Source: Nectonema munidae
Taxonomy: Eukaryota > Nematomorpha > Nectonematoida > Nectonematidae
Length of the DNA stretch: 64,000 nt
Direction: 5' to 3'
Assembly: GCA_030549495.1 (NCBI GenBank)
Contig: JAUIRK010000009.1
Coordinates: 1-64,000, forward strand
In this document: piece by piece, positions 12,084 to 26,500 of the stretch
How positions within the stretch are numbered: the first letter of the stretch is position 1
How the letters are laid out: each line of letters begins with the position of its first letter
Program-made: the position numbers and the translations under genes
The notes under the pieces: generated by a model
What the model was told of the DNA's origin: nothing
The model's database searches: none
What the model saw: only the letters and a program-made list of their open reading frames with translations

Positions 12084-12992
12084 ATTAAAAATAATTATTT
12101 TTAAAATTTATATTTAGTAAAAATAATATAAATTTGAAAATATAAAATTTTAATACTGAATGTTTTCAAAAATTTTATTCTCTGAAAAAAGAGGTCTCTT
12201 TAACTAATAATGAAGAAATTATCGTAATTATGATAATAATAATTAATAGAATCATTAAACTAATAATGAAGAAATAAAATATTTTTAAGATTGAATTTTA
12301 AATAATCTTCAATTTTGGGATGGAAAATAAAAAATTTGCTCTAGATTAAAAATAAAGAAGTGTGTATAACAAATTATGTAGAAAAATATAATTATAATTT
12401 AAAACCAAATCAAAAATTGCAATATTTAAAAAAAAATAAAAATTCACTAGGAAGACTTAAAATATTTACAAGTTAATATAATTTCTAAGTAAATTTTATT
12501 TGCTGTTTGATAAAAATTTAACCAGACTTTGTGGACAATGACATAAAATTTCCAGCCTTTTAAACAAATATCTAGCTTATTGAAAATAAATCAGTTATAA
12601 ATCCTAAATAAGCACATTTTATAAAAATGAAAATTATTCAAACTCATAATCATGAAAATTAACGAGTATAGTAAAAAAAAATCCATTTTAACTTTTAAGA
12701 TAAAAATGAAGGATATGAAAAAAACATGGCTATGTAAATCTAGTTATAATAAAAAAATTGATTACTAATGATATCAAATATTTTCTTGGTACAAGATCAA
12801 ACAAATTTTTTGAATAATAATAGCGATTTTTTTCGTAAGTGGGCATCCATTTAACTCTCGGGCCCTGGAAAAATGTTCGGTTAGACCGCCCTCTTAGAGG
12901 CTCTGTTCACATATGTCTATAATACAAACCTACTTGGTATATTGTGCATATAACTTCAAGATCATTTATCCTAAATGTTTTAAATGTATTAA

Positions 12993-15354
12993 CCCTATTA
13001 GTGCTGGGCAAAATTTGTCCGCTCAAGTGCTGGGGGCGTAAAGTGCCCCCCTCACCTATTTTTCTCAGATATTAATAAGTTTTTATAAATATTTTTAATG
13101 TTACATATATAGTTCAACTATGCTGAATTCAGTGGTGATATCCATTTTTTATCAAAATCAATCAAACCTGTCAAAAAATTGATTTATATTTGACAGCTCA
13201 TCTCAAAAAGGAACTTTTTATTTAAATAAATATATAAAGTTTTTTACATATGTATACCCATTTTCAAATATGCTGAATTTTGTGGTGATATTCATTTTTT
13301 ATGAAAATCAATCAAACCTGTCAAAAAATTGATCTAAATGTGACAGCTAATCTCAAAAAGTAACTTTTTATCTAAATAAGTATATAAAGTTTTTTACACA
13401 TGTATACCCATTTTCAAATATGCTGAATTCAGTGGTGATATTCATTTTTTATGAAAATCATCGAAACCTGTCAAAAAAGTGATTTACATATGACAGCTCA
13501 TCTCCAAAAAGAAGCTTGTTATCTAAATAATTATATAATGTTTTTTACACATGTACACCCATTTTCAAGCATGCTGAATTCAGCGGTCATATTCATTTTT
13601 TTTTATAAAAATCAATTAAAGTTATCAAAGCATTGATTTATATATGACAGCTCATCTTAAAAAGAAACATTTTATCAAAGTAATTATAAAGTTTTTTACA
13701 CATGTATACCCATTTTTAAGCACGCGTAATTCAGTGATGATATTTATTTTTTTTATGAAAATCAATCAAAACTGTCAAAAAAAAATTGATTTATCCCAAA
13801 AAGAAAGAATCAGGCACGGTTTTTTGAATTAGAAAATTACGTTTAATAGCAAGTATAAGGAGATGATGAAGTTTACCGTGTATGGCATTTTACACACTTA
13901 TACCCATTTCAAGTAGGCTGTGTTTACTGGTTATATTCCTTTTTTTTATAAAAATTTGTCAAACCTGACAAAATAATTTAAATATGACAGCCCATGTCAA
14001 AATTAACATTTTTATTCTTATAAACAGTTTTTTATACATACAACTTTTTTATCAGTATCGTGTATTTTATTATCAGGCCTGAATATTTGTCAACCAATCA
14101 CATTTCAAAGGTTTTTTTCTGATGAATCATTCGTGATGTTCATTGTTCAATTACAAAAAGTTGTCCACGTTCTTCATCTAAAAAATTATCTCTTTGACGC
14201 AAAATGAAAAAGATGGACAAATTCAATTTAAATTAAAACTATCTTGATAGTGACTAAATTCTTACATATTGGCATCTGTTCCATTTTTGATAAATCTGAC
14301 CTATTCTAAATTTTCAGATTTCCTACCCATCTTGGCTAAATGTTAATTGTAATTCTAGATGATAAGCTATAGATTTAAATATTTTTCATTTGTAATAGAG
14401 GAACTTCTTTTTCAGTCAAAATCTTTTTTGAAGCATCTAATATTATATAATTAAACCACTTCCTAGTTTATTAGAACCTGGTAGATCTTCGATTTAGTCA
14501 AGATACATATTTTTTTTTAATTATTTGTTTTGATCACATGTTCTCTTTTCAATTAGTTTTCAACTTAGTTCCTTCTCTCATACAAATTTTCAAAAGATTT
14601 TATAATATGTTTTGTTTTTTTTAAATAAATTTTTCTTACTCAAATGTTTGTAGAAAGTATTATAAGTCAAAATATACAAAAAAAAGTATATTTTTACTAT
14701 ATACCTAATATGCAGCGATTTTTTGAAAATTTTTTACAGAACTGATTTTGAGGCATACATTACAAATTCAATTGCCCCCTCGAGATATTTTTTAACCGTA
14801 TTAGCCAAAATCCAATACAGAAATAAAATAAGCATAGTCGATTTGGTATAAAACAGATATTTTATTTTTTTGAAAATATTTTTGAAGACAGTATCTAGAA
14901 GTAAACCGCAAATCTGATTGAAGCTTTCAGATATTTTAAAACCATAAATGCCAAACCTGAATCCAAAAATGAAACCAGCATCTTCCATTTGGCATAAAAA
15001 CAGATATTTTATTTAAATTTCAAAAATATTTCTATAGACATTAGACGTAAATCGAACATTTGATTGACACTTTTAGACATTTAAAACCTTTAAATGCAAA
15101 AAAATGATTTCAGAAATAAAAATTATCATGGTCGAATTGGTATAAAAACATATATTTCATGTAAAATTAGAGAGAATATTTTGGGATATCGTTTTCAGAC
15201 ACTAACCGCAAATTTGATTGACAATAGCAGTAAAACCTCTAAATGCAAAAACTGTGTTCAGAAATGAAATCATCATGATCTATTTGTAATAAAAACATAT
15301 ATTTCATGTAAAATTTGAATTAATATTTTTGCAAACAAATTTTAGAACTAAACG
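12993..15354 (+). mobile_element. Non-autonomous piggyBac-type element, 3'-truncated (unit 3)
   Basis: Starts after TTAA (12989-12992) with CCCTATTAGTGCTGGG. It is cut at exactly the same AACG/CCCC point as in units 1 and 4, so the truncation preceded the amplification of short units. Array A lies at about 13120-13935. Confidence 0.85.
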
Positions 15355-17029
15355 CCCCTTCTTTACCTAAACTGACCTTTGCCCCTTCTTTACTATCAAG
15401 ATCTGTAGGATACTTATCGGCTAAATTTGTTCCTTTTTTCTCAAGTTCATTTTCAGAGATTGGGTTATAATCTCTGTCAGATATAGATTATAATCTGTTA
15501 TAATCTATAATCAGGTAAGCATTCAGCAGCATCATTTCCACATAGACTCAAAGTATGGCAGCCACAAGGAGAAAAGATTTCGACTGAATTTAGCTCTTAA
15601 ATAATTGCTTGAGCGTCTTTATACTTACCTGCCATATTTGCAGCATTATCATATCCTTTTGCTCTGAAGACAGACAAGGAATGGCATACTCTTCTAAGGT
15701 ATCAATGATTAATTTTCTTATCAGCAAACATAAGAAATCTTTCTTGTATCTCATATTCATTATCCTTCAAGTCCAAGTACCTCAGCAAAAATGTTGCTTG
15801 TTTAATATGCGAAGAGTCAGGGGTTGAATCCACAATGATTGCAAAATATATTGAAGCTCTTCTTTACAACAAAATTTTTTTGCTTTACATTAGAGCATTC
15901 TCAAATTAACTCATTTTGGGAATATGGAGATAAATAATGAACTTAAAGACGTTTGCTTTTTTTTACTTTCGTTAACTTTTTCTACGTGTTCTTGAAGAAT
16001 AGGGTCTCACCTTGATAAAAGCTCAATCAAATCTAAAAAATTACCATTGTTTGGATCTCCAGTTAGATGAGATGTTCCATTAAATGACAATCCACGCTCC
16101 CCCAAAAAAAGAACAACATCAATGTTAGGCTTTAATACATTGTACCATTTCAAACTTCAGCATTGTAACTTATATCTAATAAAGAATCAATTCCTTTTTC
16201 AGATGAAAGGCTTCTTTCTAGCTCTCTCCATTTTATGTAACACTTTTTAAGGTTTTTGCTTTTTTCATGTTCTCTGATTCTAACACATAATTTTCGCCAC
16301 TACGTACTAGTTGACCAATCTTTTGGAGAAGCGAGTGTAGACTTGCAGAAGAACAGTTGGCATTGTGCCAAAACAGGCGACATGGTAAACAAAACAACGC
16401 TTTTTTTCCTTGACTCCAAACAAGAAACGCTCTCTTGTGCATTTCTCCATTAGTACCACGGAATTTTAATGTAGTTTCAGAAAAATATTCATTATCCAAA
16501 TCATTTGGAAATTGTTTAGGAAATGGAATCTGGCTAAAAATGGCAAACTTTTCAATTTCAGACTTGACAGGAACTTCATTTGTAATACAACCAATATCAA
16601 GTACTTTTAAGCAACAATATCAAGTACATTTGTAATACAACCAATATCAAGTACCTGTTAATGAATCATTATAAAATTTTAATCTTCAATATAATCAACA
16701 CAGTCTCGTTTCAACCGTTCTCCACTTATACTTATATCAGAAGGAAGAATTTCATTTAAGTTATTATCAGATGTACTTGGGAATATGGAGTTTTCTTCGG
16801 TTTTTTTAAGATTTTCGTTTTCTTTGACATTACAAATCGTTGAAGATTTTTTCTGCTTGAAGTGTATTGAATTTTATTGTTTCAAGCTGAAAAAGTGTCT
16901 TTTGCAACTTTTTTATTTTTTCTTCTCTAATCTTCCTTTCTTGTCGTTTCTGCCATCAAGATTTTTGGGAATGCATACATTAACTCTTAAAAAAGTTAGA
17001 CATTTTTAAAAATGAGTTTAGTAATGGGT
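15355..17029 (-). pseudogene. hAT transposase fragment, ZMYM1-like (unit 3)
   Basis: Copy of the unit 1 fragment with a handful of substitutions and one small insertion. The TTF-type zinc-finger open stretch lies at 16233-16499 and is unchanged at the protein level. Confidence 0.8.
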
Positions 17030-17937
17030 ATTAAAAATAATTATTTTTAAAATTTATATTTAGTAAAAATAATATAAATTTGAAAATATAAAATTTTAAT
17101 ACTGAATGTTTTCAAAAATTTTATTCTCTGAAAAAAGAGGTCTCTTTAACTAATAATGAAGAAATTATCGTAATTATGATAATAATAATTAATAGAATCA
17201 TTAAACTAATAATGAAGAAATAAAATATTTTTAAGATTGAATTTTAAATAATCTTCAATTTTGGGATGGAAAATAAAAAATTTGCTCTAGATTAAAAATA
17301 AAGAAGTGTGTATAACAAATTATGTAGAAAAATATAATTATAATTTAAAACCAAATCAAAAATTGCAATATTTAAAAAAAAATAAAAATTCACTAGGAAG
17401 ACTTAAAATATTTACAAGTTAATATAATTTCTAAGTAAATTTTATTTGCTGTTTGATAAAAATTTAACCAGACTTTGTGGACAATGACATAAAATTTCCA
17501 GCCTTTTAAACAAATATCTAGCTTATTGAAAATAAATCAGTTATAAATCCTAAATAAGCACATTTTATAAAAATGAAAATTATTCAAACTCATAATCATG
17601 AAAATTAACGAGTATAGTAAAAAAAAATCCATTTTAACTTTTAAGATAAAAATGAAGGATATGAAAAAAACATGGCTATGTAAATCTAGTTATAATAAAA
17701 AAATTGATTACTAATGATATCAAATATTTTCTTGGTACAAGATCAAACAAATTTTTTGAATAATAATAGCGATTTTTTCGTAAGTGGGCATCCATTTAAC
17801 TCTCGGGCCCTGGAAAAATGTTCGGTTAGACCGCCCTCTTAGAGGCTCTGTTCACATATGTCTATAATACAAACCTACTTGGTATATTGTGCATATAACT
17901 TCAAGATCATTTATCCTAAATGTTTTAAATGTATTAA

Positions 17938-20299
17938 CCCTATTAGTGCTGGGCAAAATTTGTCCGCTCAAGTGCTGGGGGCGTAAAGTGCCCCCCTCAC
18001 CTATTTTTCTCAGATATTAATAAGTTTTTATAAATATTTTTAATGTTACATATATAGTTCAACTATGCTGAATTCAGTGGTGATATCCATTTTTTATCAA
18101 AATCAATCAAACCTGTCAAAAAATTGATTTATATCTGACAGCTCATCTCAAAAAGGAACTTTTTATTTAAATAAATATATAAAGTTTTTTACATATGTAT
18201 ACCCATTTTCAAATATGCTGAATTTTGTGGTGATATTCATTTTTTATGAAAATCAATCAAACCTGTCAAAAAATTGATCTAAATGTGACAGCTAATCTCA
18301 AAAAGTAACTTTTTATCTAAATAAGTATATAAAGTTTTTTACACATGTATACCCATTTTCAAATATGCTGAATTCAGTGGTGATATTCATTTTTTATGAA
18401 AATCATCGAAACCTGTCAAAAAAGTGATTTACATATGACAGCTCATCTCCAAAAAGAAGCTTGTTATCTAAATAATTATATAATGTTTTTTACACATGTA
18501 CACCCATTTTCAAGCATGCTGAATTCAGCGGTCATATTCATTTTTTTTTTATAAAAATCAATTAAAGTTATCAAAGCATTGATTTATATATGACAGCTCA
18601 TCTTAAAAAGAAACATTTTATCAAAGTAATTATAAAGTTTTTTACACATATATACCCATTTTTAAGCACGCGTAATTCAGTGATGATATTTATTTTTTTT
18701 ATGAAAATCAATCAAAACTGTCAAAAAAAAATTGATTTATCCCAAAAAGAAAGAATCAGGCACGGTTTTTTGAATTAGAAAATTACGTTTAATAGCAAGT
18801 ATAAGGAGATGATGAAGTTTACCGTGTATGGCATTTTACACACTTATACCCATTTCAAGTAGGCTGTGTTTACTGGTTATATTCCTTTTTTTTATAAAAA
18901 TTTGTCAAACCTGACAAAATAATTTAAATATGACAGCCCATGTCAAAATTAACATTTTTATTCTTATAAACAGTTTTTTATACATACAACTTTTTTATCA
19001 GTATCGTGTATTTTATTATCAGGCCTGAATATTTGTCAACCAATCACATTTCAAAGGTTTTTTTCTGATGAATCATTCGTGATGTTCATTGTTCAATTAC
19101 AAAAAGTTGTCCACGTTCTTCATCTAAAAAATTATCTCTTTGACGCAAAATGAAAAAGATGGACAAATTCAATTTAAATTAAAACTATCTTGATAGTGAC
19201 TAAATTCTTACATATTGGCATCTGTTCCATTTTTGATAAATCTGACCTATTCTAAATTTTCAGATTTCCTACCCATCTTGGCTAAATGTTAATTGTAATT
19301 CTAGATGATAAGCTATAGATTTAAATATTTTTCATTTGTAATAGAGGAACTTCTTTTTCAGTCAAAATCTTTTTGAAGCATCTAATATTATATAATTAAA
19401 CCACTTCCTAGTTTATTAGAACCTGGTAGATCTTCGATTTAGTCAAGATACATATTTTTTTTTAATTATTTGTTTTGATCACATGTTCTCTTTTCAATTA
19501 GTTTTCAACTTAGTTCCTTCTCTCATACAAATTTTCAAAAGATTTTATAATATGTTTTGTTTTTTTTAAATAAATTTTTCTTACTCAAATGTTTGTAGAA
19601 AGTATTATAAGTCAAAATATACAAAAAAAAGTATATTTTTACTATATACCTAATATGCAGCGATTTTTTGAAAATTTTTTACAGAACTGATTTTGAGGCA
19701 TACATTACAAATTCAATTGCCCCCTCGAGATATTTTTTAACCGTATTAGCCAAAATCCAATACAGAAATAAAATAAGCATAGTCGATTTGGTATAAAACA
19801 GATATTTTATTTTTTTGAAAATATTTTTGAAGACAGTATCTAGAAGTAAACCGCAAATCTGATTGAAGCTTTCAGATATTTTAAAACCATAAATGCCAAA
19901 CCTGAATCCAAAAATGAAACCAGCATCTTCCATTTGGCATAAAAACAGATATTTTATTTAAATTTCAAAAATATTTCTATAGACATTAGACGTAAATCGA
20001 ACATTTGATTGACACTTTTAGACATTTAAAACCTTTAAATGCAAAAAAATGATTTCAGAAATAAAAATTATCATGGTCGAATTGGTATAAAAACATATAT
20101 TTCATGTAAAATTAGAGAGAATATTTTGGGATATCGTTTTCAGACACTAACCGCAAATTTGATTGACAATAGCAGTAAAACCTCTAAATGCAAAAACTGT
20201 GTTCAGAAATGAAATCATCATGATCTATTTGTAATAAAAACATATATTTCATGTAAAATTTGAATTAATATTTTTGCAAACAAATTTTAGAACTAAACG
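17938..20299 (+). mobile_element. Non-autonomous piggyBac-type element, 3'-truncated (unit 4)
   Basis: Starts after TTAA (17934-17937) with CCCTATTAGTGCTGGG and shares the truncation point of units 1 and 3. Array A lies at about 18062-18880. Confidence 0.85.
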
Positions 20300-21970
20300 C
20301 CCCTTCTTTACCTAAACTGACCTTCGCCCCTTCTTTACTATCAAGATCTGTAGGATACTTATCGGCTAAATTTGTTCCTTTTTTCTCAAGTTCATTTTCA
20401 GAGATTGGGTTATAATCTCTGTCAGATATAGATTATAATCTGTTATAATCTATAATCAGGTAAGCATTCAGCAGCATCATTTCCACATAGACTCAAAGTA
20501 TGGCAGCCACAAGGAGAAAAGATTTCGACTGAATTTAGCTCTTAAATAATTGCTTGAGCGTCTTTATACTTACCTGCCATATTTGCAGCATTATCATATC
20601 CTTTTGCTCTGAAGACAGACAAGGAATGGCACACTCTTCTAAGGTATCAATGATTAATTTTCTTATCAGCAAACATAAGAAATCTTTCTTGTATCTCATA
20701 TTCATTAACCTTCAAGTCCAAGTACCTCAGCAAAAATGTTTGTTTAATATGCGAAGAGTCAGGGGTTGAATCCACAATGATTGCAAAATATTTTGAAGCT
20801 CTTCTTTACAACAAATTTTTTTGCTTTACATTAGAGCATTCTCAAATTAACTCATTTTGGGAATATGGAGATAAATAATGAACTTAAAGACGTTTGCTTT
20901 TTTTTACTTTCGTTAACTTTTTCTACGTGTTCTTGAAGAATAGGGTCTCACCTTGATAAAAGCTCAATCAAATCTAAAAAATTACCATTGTTTGGATCTC
21001 CAGTTAGATGAGATGTTCCATTAAATGACAATCCACGCTCCCCCAAAAAAAGAACAACATCAATGTTAGGCTTTAATACATTGTACCATTTCAAACTTCA
21101 GCATTGTAACTTATATCTAATAAAGAATCAATTCCTTTTTCAGATGAAAGGCTTCTTTCTAGCTCTCTCCATTTTATGTAACACTTTTTAAGGTTTTTGC
21201 TTTTTTCATGTTCTCTGATTCTAACACATAATTTTCGCCACTACGTACTAGTTGACCAATCTTTTGGAGAAGCGAGTGTAGACTTGCAGAAGAACAGTTG
21301 GCATTGTGCCAAAACAGACGACATGGTAAACAAAACAACGCTTTTTTTCCTTGACTCCAAACAAGAAACGCTCTCTTGTGCATTTCTCCATTAGTACCAC
21401 GGAATTTTAATGTAGTTTCAGAAAAATATTCATTATCCAAATCATTTGGAAATTGTTTAGGAAATGGAATCTGGCTAAAAATGGCAAACTTTTCAATTTC
21501 AGACTTGACAGGAACTTCATTTGTAATACAACCAATATCAAGTACTTTTAAGCAACAATATCAAGTACATTTGTAATACAACCAATATCAAGTACCTGTT
21601 AATGAATCATTATAAAATTTTAATCTTCAATATAATCAACACAGTCTCGTTTCAACCGTTCTCCACTTATACTTATATCAGAAGGAAGAATTTCATTTAA
21701 GTTATTATCAGATGTACTTGGGAATATGGAGTTTTCTTCGGTTTTTTTAAGATTTTCGTTTTCTTTGACATTACAAATCGTTGAAGATTTTTTCTGCTTG
21801 AAGTGTATTGAATTTTATTGTTTCAAGCTGAAAAAGTGTCTTTTGCAACTTTTTTATTTTTTCTTCTCTAATCTTCCTTTCTTGTCGTTTCTGCCATCAA
21901 GATTTTTGGGAATGCATACATTAACTCTTAAAAAAGTTAGACATTTTTAAAAATGAGTTTAGTAATGGGT
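20300..21970 (-). pseudogene. hAT transposase fragment, ZMYM1-like (unit 4)
   Basis: Copy of the unit 1 fragment. The TTF-type zinc-finger open stretch lies at 21174-21440. It is closest to unit 1. Confidence 0.8.
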
Positions 21971-22878
21971 ATTAAAAATAATTATTTTTAAAATTTATAT
22001 TTAGTAAAAATAATATAAATTTGAAAATATAAAATTTTAATACTGAATGTTTTCAAAAATTTTATTCTCTGAAAAAAGAGGTCTCTTTAACTAATAATGA
22101 AGAAATTATCGTAATTATGATAATAATAATTAATAGAATCATTAAACTAATAATGAAGAAATAAAATATTTTTAAGATTGAATTTTAAATAATCTTCAAT
22201 TTTGGGATGGAAAATAAAAAATTTGCTCTAGATTAAAAATAAAGAAGTGTGTATAACAAATTATGTAGAAAAATATAATTATAATTTAAAACCAAATCAA
22301 AAATTGCAATATTTAAAAAAAAATAAAAATTCACTAGGAAGACTTAAAATATTTACAAGTTAATATAATTTCTAAGTAAATTTTATTTGCTGTTTGATAA
22401 AAATTTAACCAGACTTTGTGGACAATGACATAAAATTTCCAGCCTTTTAAACAAATATCTAGCTTATTGAAAATAAATCAGTTATAAATCCTAAATAAGC
22501 ACATTTTATAAAAATGAAAATTATTCAAACTCATAATCATGAAAATTAACGAGTATAGTAAAAAAAAATCCATTTTAACTTTTAAGATAAAAATGAAGGA
22601 TATGAAAAAAACATGGCTATGTAAATCTAGTTATAATAAAAAAATTGATTACTAATGATATCAAATATTTTCTTGGTACAAGATCAAACAAATTTTTTGA
22701 ATAATAATAGCGATTTTTTCGTAAGTGGGCATCCATTTAACTCTCGGGCCCTGGAAAAATGTTCGGTTAGACCGCCCTCTTAGAGGCTCTGTTCACATAT
22801 GTCTATAATACAAACCTACTTGGTATATTGTGCATATAACTTCAAGATCATTTATCCTAAATGTTTTAAATGTATTAA

Positions 22879-25800
22879 CCCTATTAGTGCTGGGCAAAAT
22901 TTGTCCGCTCAAGTGCTGGGGGCGTAAAGTGCCCCCCTCACCTATTTTTCTCAGATATTAATAAGTTTTTATAAATATTTTTAATGTTACATATATAGTT
23001 CAACTATGCTGAATTCAGTGGTGATATCCATTTTTTTATCAAAATCAATCAAACCTGTCAAAAAATTGATTTATATTTGACAGCTCATCTCAAAAAGGAA
23101 CTTTTTATTTAAATAAATATATAAAGTTTTTTACATATGTATACCCATTTTCAAATATGCTGAATTTTGTGGTGATATTCATTTTTTATGAAAATCAATC
23201 AAACCTGTCAAAAAATTGATCTAAATGTGACAGCTAATCTCAAAAAGTAACTTTTTATCTAAATAAGTATATAAAGTTTTTTACACATGTATACCCATTT
23301 TCAAATATGCTGAATTCAGTGGTGATATTCATTTTTTATGAAAATCATCGAAACCTGTCAAAAAAGTGATTTACATATGACAGCTCATCTCCAAAAAGAA
23401 GCTTGTTATCTAAATAATTATATAATGTTTTTTACACATGTACACCCATTTTCAAGCATGCTGAATTCAGCGGTCATATTCATTTTTTTTTTATAAAAAT
23501 CAATTAAAGTTATCAAAGCATTGATTTATATATGACAGCTCATCTTAAAAAGAAACATTTTATCAAAGTAATTATAAAGTTTTTTACACATATATACCCA
23601 TTTTTAAGCACGCGTAATTCAGTGATGATATTTATTTTTTTTATGAAAATCAATCAAAACTGTCAAAAAAAAATTGATTTATCCCAAAAAGAAAGAATCA
23701 GGCACGGTTTTTTGAATTAGAAAATTACGTTTAATAGCAAGTATAAGGAGATGATGAAGTTTACCGTGTATGGCATTTTACACACTTATACCCATTTCAA
23801 GTAGGCTGTGTTTACTGGTTATATTCCTTTTTTTTATAAAAATTTGTCAAACCTGACAAAATAATTTAAATATGACAGCCCATGTCAAAATTAACATTTT
23901 TATTCTTATAAACAGTTTTTTATACATACAACTTTTTTATCAGTATCGTGTATTTTATTATCAGGCCTGAATATTTGTCAACCAATCACATTTCAAAGGT
24001 TTTTTTCTGATGAATCATTCGTGATGTTCATTGTTCAATTACAAAAAGTTGTCCACGTTCTTCATCTAAAAAATTATCTCTTTGACGCAAAATGAAAAAG
24101 ATGGACAAATTCAATTTAAATTAAAACTATCTTGATAGTGACTAAATTCTTACATATTGGCATCTGTTCCATTTTTGATAAATCTGACCTATTCTAAATT
24201 TTCAGATTTCCTACCCATCTTGGCTAAATGTTAATTGTAATTCTAGATGATAAGCTATAGATTTAAATATTTTTCATTTGTAATAGAGGAACTTCTTTTT
24301 CAGTCAAAATCTTTTTTGAAGCATCTAATATTATATAATTAAACCACTTCCTAGTTTATTAGAACCTGGTAGATCTTCGATTTTGTCAAGATACATATTT
24401 TTTTTTAATTATTTGTTTTGATCACATGTTCTCTTTTCAATTAGTTTTCAACTTAGTTCCTTCTCTCATACAAATTTTCAAAAGATTTTATAATATGTTT
24501 TGTTTTTTTTAAATAAATTTTTCTTACTCAAATGTTTGTAGAAAGTATTATAAGTCAAAATATACAAAAAAAAGTATATTTTTACTATATACCTAATATG
24601 CAGCGATTTTTTGAAAATTTTTTACAGAACTGATTTTGAGGCATACATTACAAATTCAATTGCCCCCTCGAGATATTTTTTAACCGTATTAGCCAAAATC
24701 CAATACAGAAATAAAATAAGCATAGTCGATTTGGTATAAAACAGATATTTTATTTTTTTGAAAATATTTTTGAAGACAGTATCTAGAAGTAAACCGCAAA
24801 TCTGATTGAAGCTTTCAGATATTTTAAAACCATAAATGCCAAACCTGAATCCAAAAATGAAACCAGCATCTTCCATTTGGCATAAAAACAGATATTTTAT
24901 TTAAATTTCAAAAATATTTCTATAGACATTAGACGTAAATCGAACATTTGATTGACACTTTTAGACATTTAAAACCTTTAAATGCAAAAAAATGATTTCA
25001 GAAATAAAAATTATCATGGTCGAATTGGTATAAAAACATATATTTCATGTAAAATTAGAGAGAATATTTTGGGATATCGTTTTCAGACACTAACCGCAAA
25101 TTTGATTGACAATAGCAGTAAAACCTCTAAATGCAAAAACTGTGTTCAGAAATGAAATCATCATGATCTATTTGTAATAAAAACATATATTTCATGTAAA
25201 ATTTGAATTAATATTTTTGCAAACAAATTTTAGAACTAAACGCAAATTTGATTGATACTTATAGGTTTTTTTCAAATTCAAACTGCAAAAATTTAGTCCA
25301 TAAATGAAACTAGCATGGTTGATTTGGTATAAAAAGATATATTTCATTGTAAAATTTGAATAAATGTTTTTGGAGACCATTTTTAGAAGTAAACCGCAAA
25401 TTTTATGAACACTTATAGGTATTTTCCGTTCCTAAATGTAAAAAATGAGTTCAGAAATGAAAACAGCATGATTGATTTGATATAAAAACATATATTTCAT
25501 GTAAAATTGAGAGAATATTTTTGGAGATAGCTTTTAGAAGTAAACAGCAAATTTGATTGACATTGGCAGATATTATAAAACCTCTAAATGTGAAAAATGA
25601 GTTCAGAAAAGAAAACAGCATGATTGATTTGGTATAAAAACATATATTTCATTGTAAAATTTGAATGAATGTTTTTGGAGACAATTTTTATAAGTAAACC
25701 TCAAATTTGATTAACACTTATAGGTATTTTCACATATTAAACGTAAAAAATGAGGCGAGAAATGAAACCAGCATGGCCGATTTACTATAACACATATATT

Positions 25801-26500
25801 TCATTGTAAAATTTGAATGAATGTTTTTGGAGATAATTTTTAGAAGTAAACCGCAAATTTGATTAACACTTATAGGTATTTTCAAATCCTAAACGTAAAA
25901 AAATGAGTCCAGAAATGAAACCAGCATTGCCGATTTAGTATAACACATATATTTTAAGTAAAATTTGAAGGAATGTTTTTGGAAACAATTTTCAGAAGTA
26001 AACCGCAAATTTAATTAACACTTATAGGTATTTTCAAATCCTAAATGTAAAAAATTCCACAAATGAAAACAGCATGACCGATTTAGTATAAAAACATATA
26101 TTTTATGTAAAATTTAAAGGTATATTTTATTAGATAAATTTTTGATCAACCAAAATATTGATTGACATTTTCTAAAAAGTAGCAATGATTATTATTGAAA
26201 AAATTAAATATGTAAAGTGTTATGCGTTCCAAACTGTATATAATTATAAATTTTCAAGGTATTATATAATATAGATCCTAAGTTATAAGGTTAAGTACGG
26301 ATAATGTCAAAACTTTGTTGAAAAATTTTAATTTTTGATTTTGATTGACAGTTTTGGACATGAAAGGATCATTCAACTACCATGAAAATGGTTTCAAAAG
26401 ATGCAGCTAGCGATTTTAGGAAAAGTCACAAAATTTGAAGGGATATGATTCAGCCAATTTTCTACAATTAATTTTTTAGTGAAGGGAGGCACTAATAGGG
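22879..26500 (+). mobile_element. Non-autonomous piggyBac-type element, full length (unit 5)
   Basis: Flanked by TTAA at 22875-22878 and 26501-26504. Same shortened 3' terminus as unit 2, so the two long copies descend from one insertion rather than independent ones. Array A about 23005-23820; array B about 24720-26110. Confidence 0.88.

Larger units (their letters stand above)
12084..17029. repeat. Array unit 3 (short form)
   Basis: Same layout as unit 1: flank 12084-12992, truncated piggyBac-type element 12993-15354, hAT fragment 15355-17029. A few private differences separate it from units 1 and 4 inside the hAT fragment (near 15687, 15762, 15793 and 16377). Units 1 and 4 are therefore closer to each other than to unit 3. 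Confidence 0.9.
17030..21970. repeat. Array unit 4 (short form)
   Basis: Same layout as unit 1: flank 17030-17937, truncated piggyBac-type element 17938-20299, hAT fragment 20300-21970. It is 5 bp shorter than units 1 and 3, partly through homopolymer differences. Confidence 0.9.
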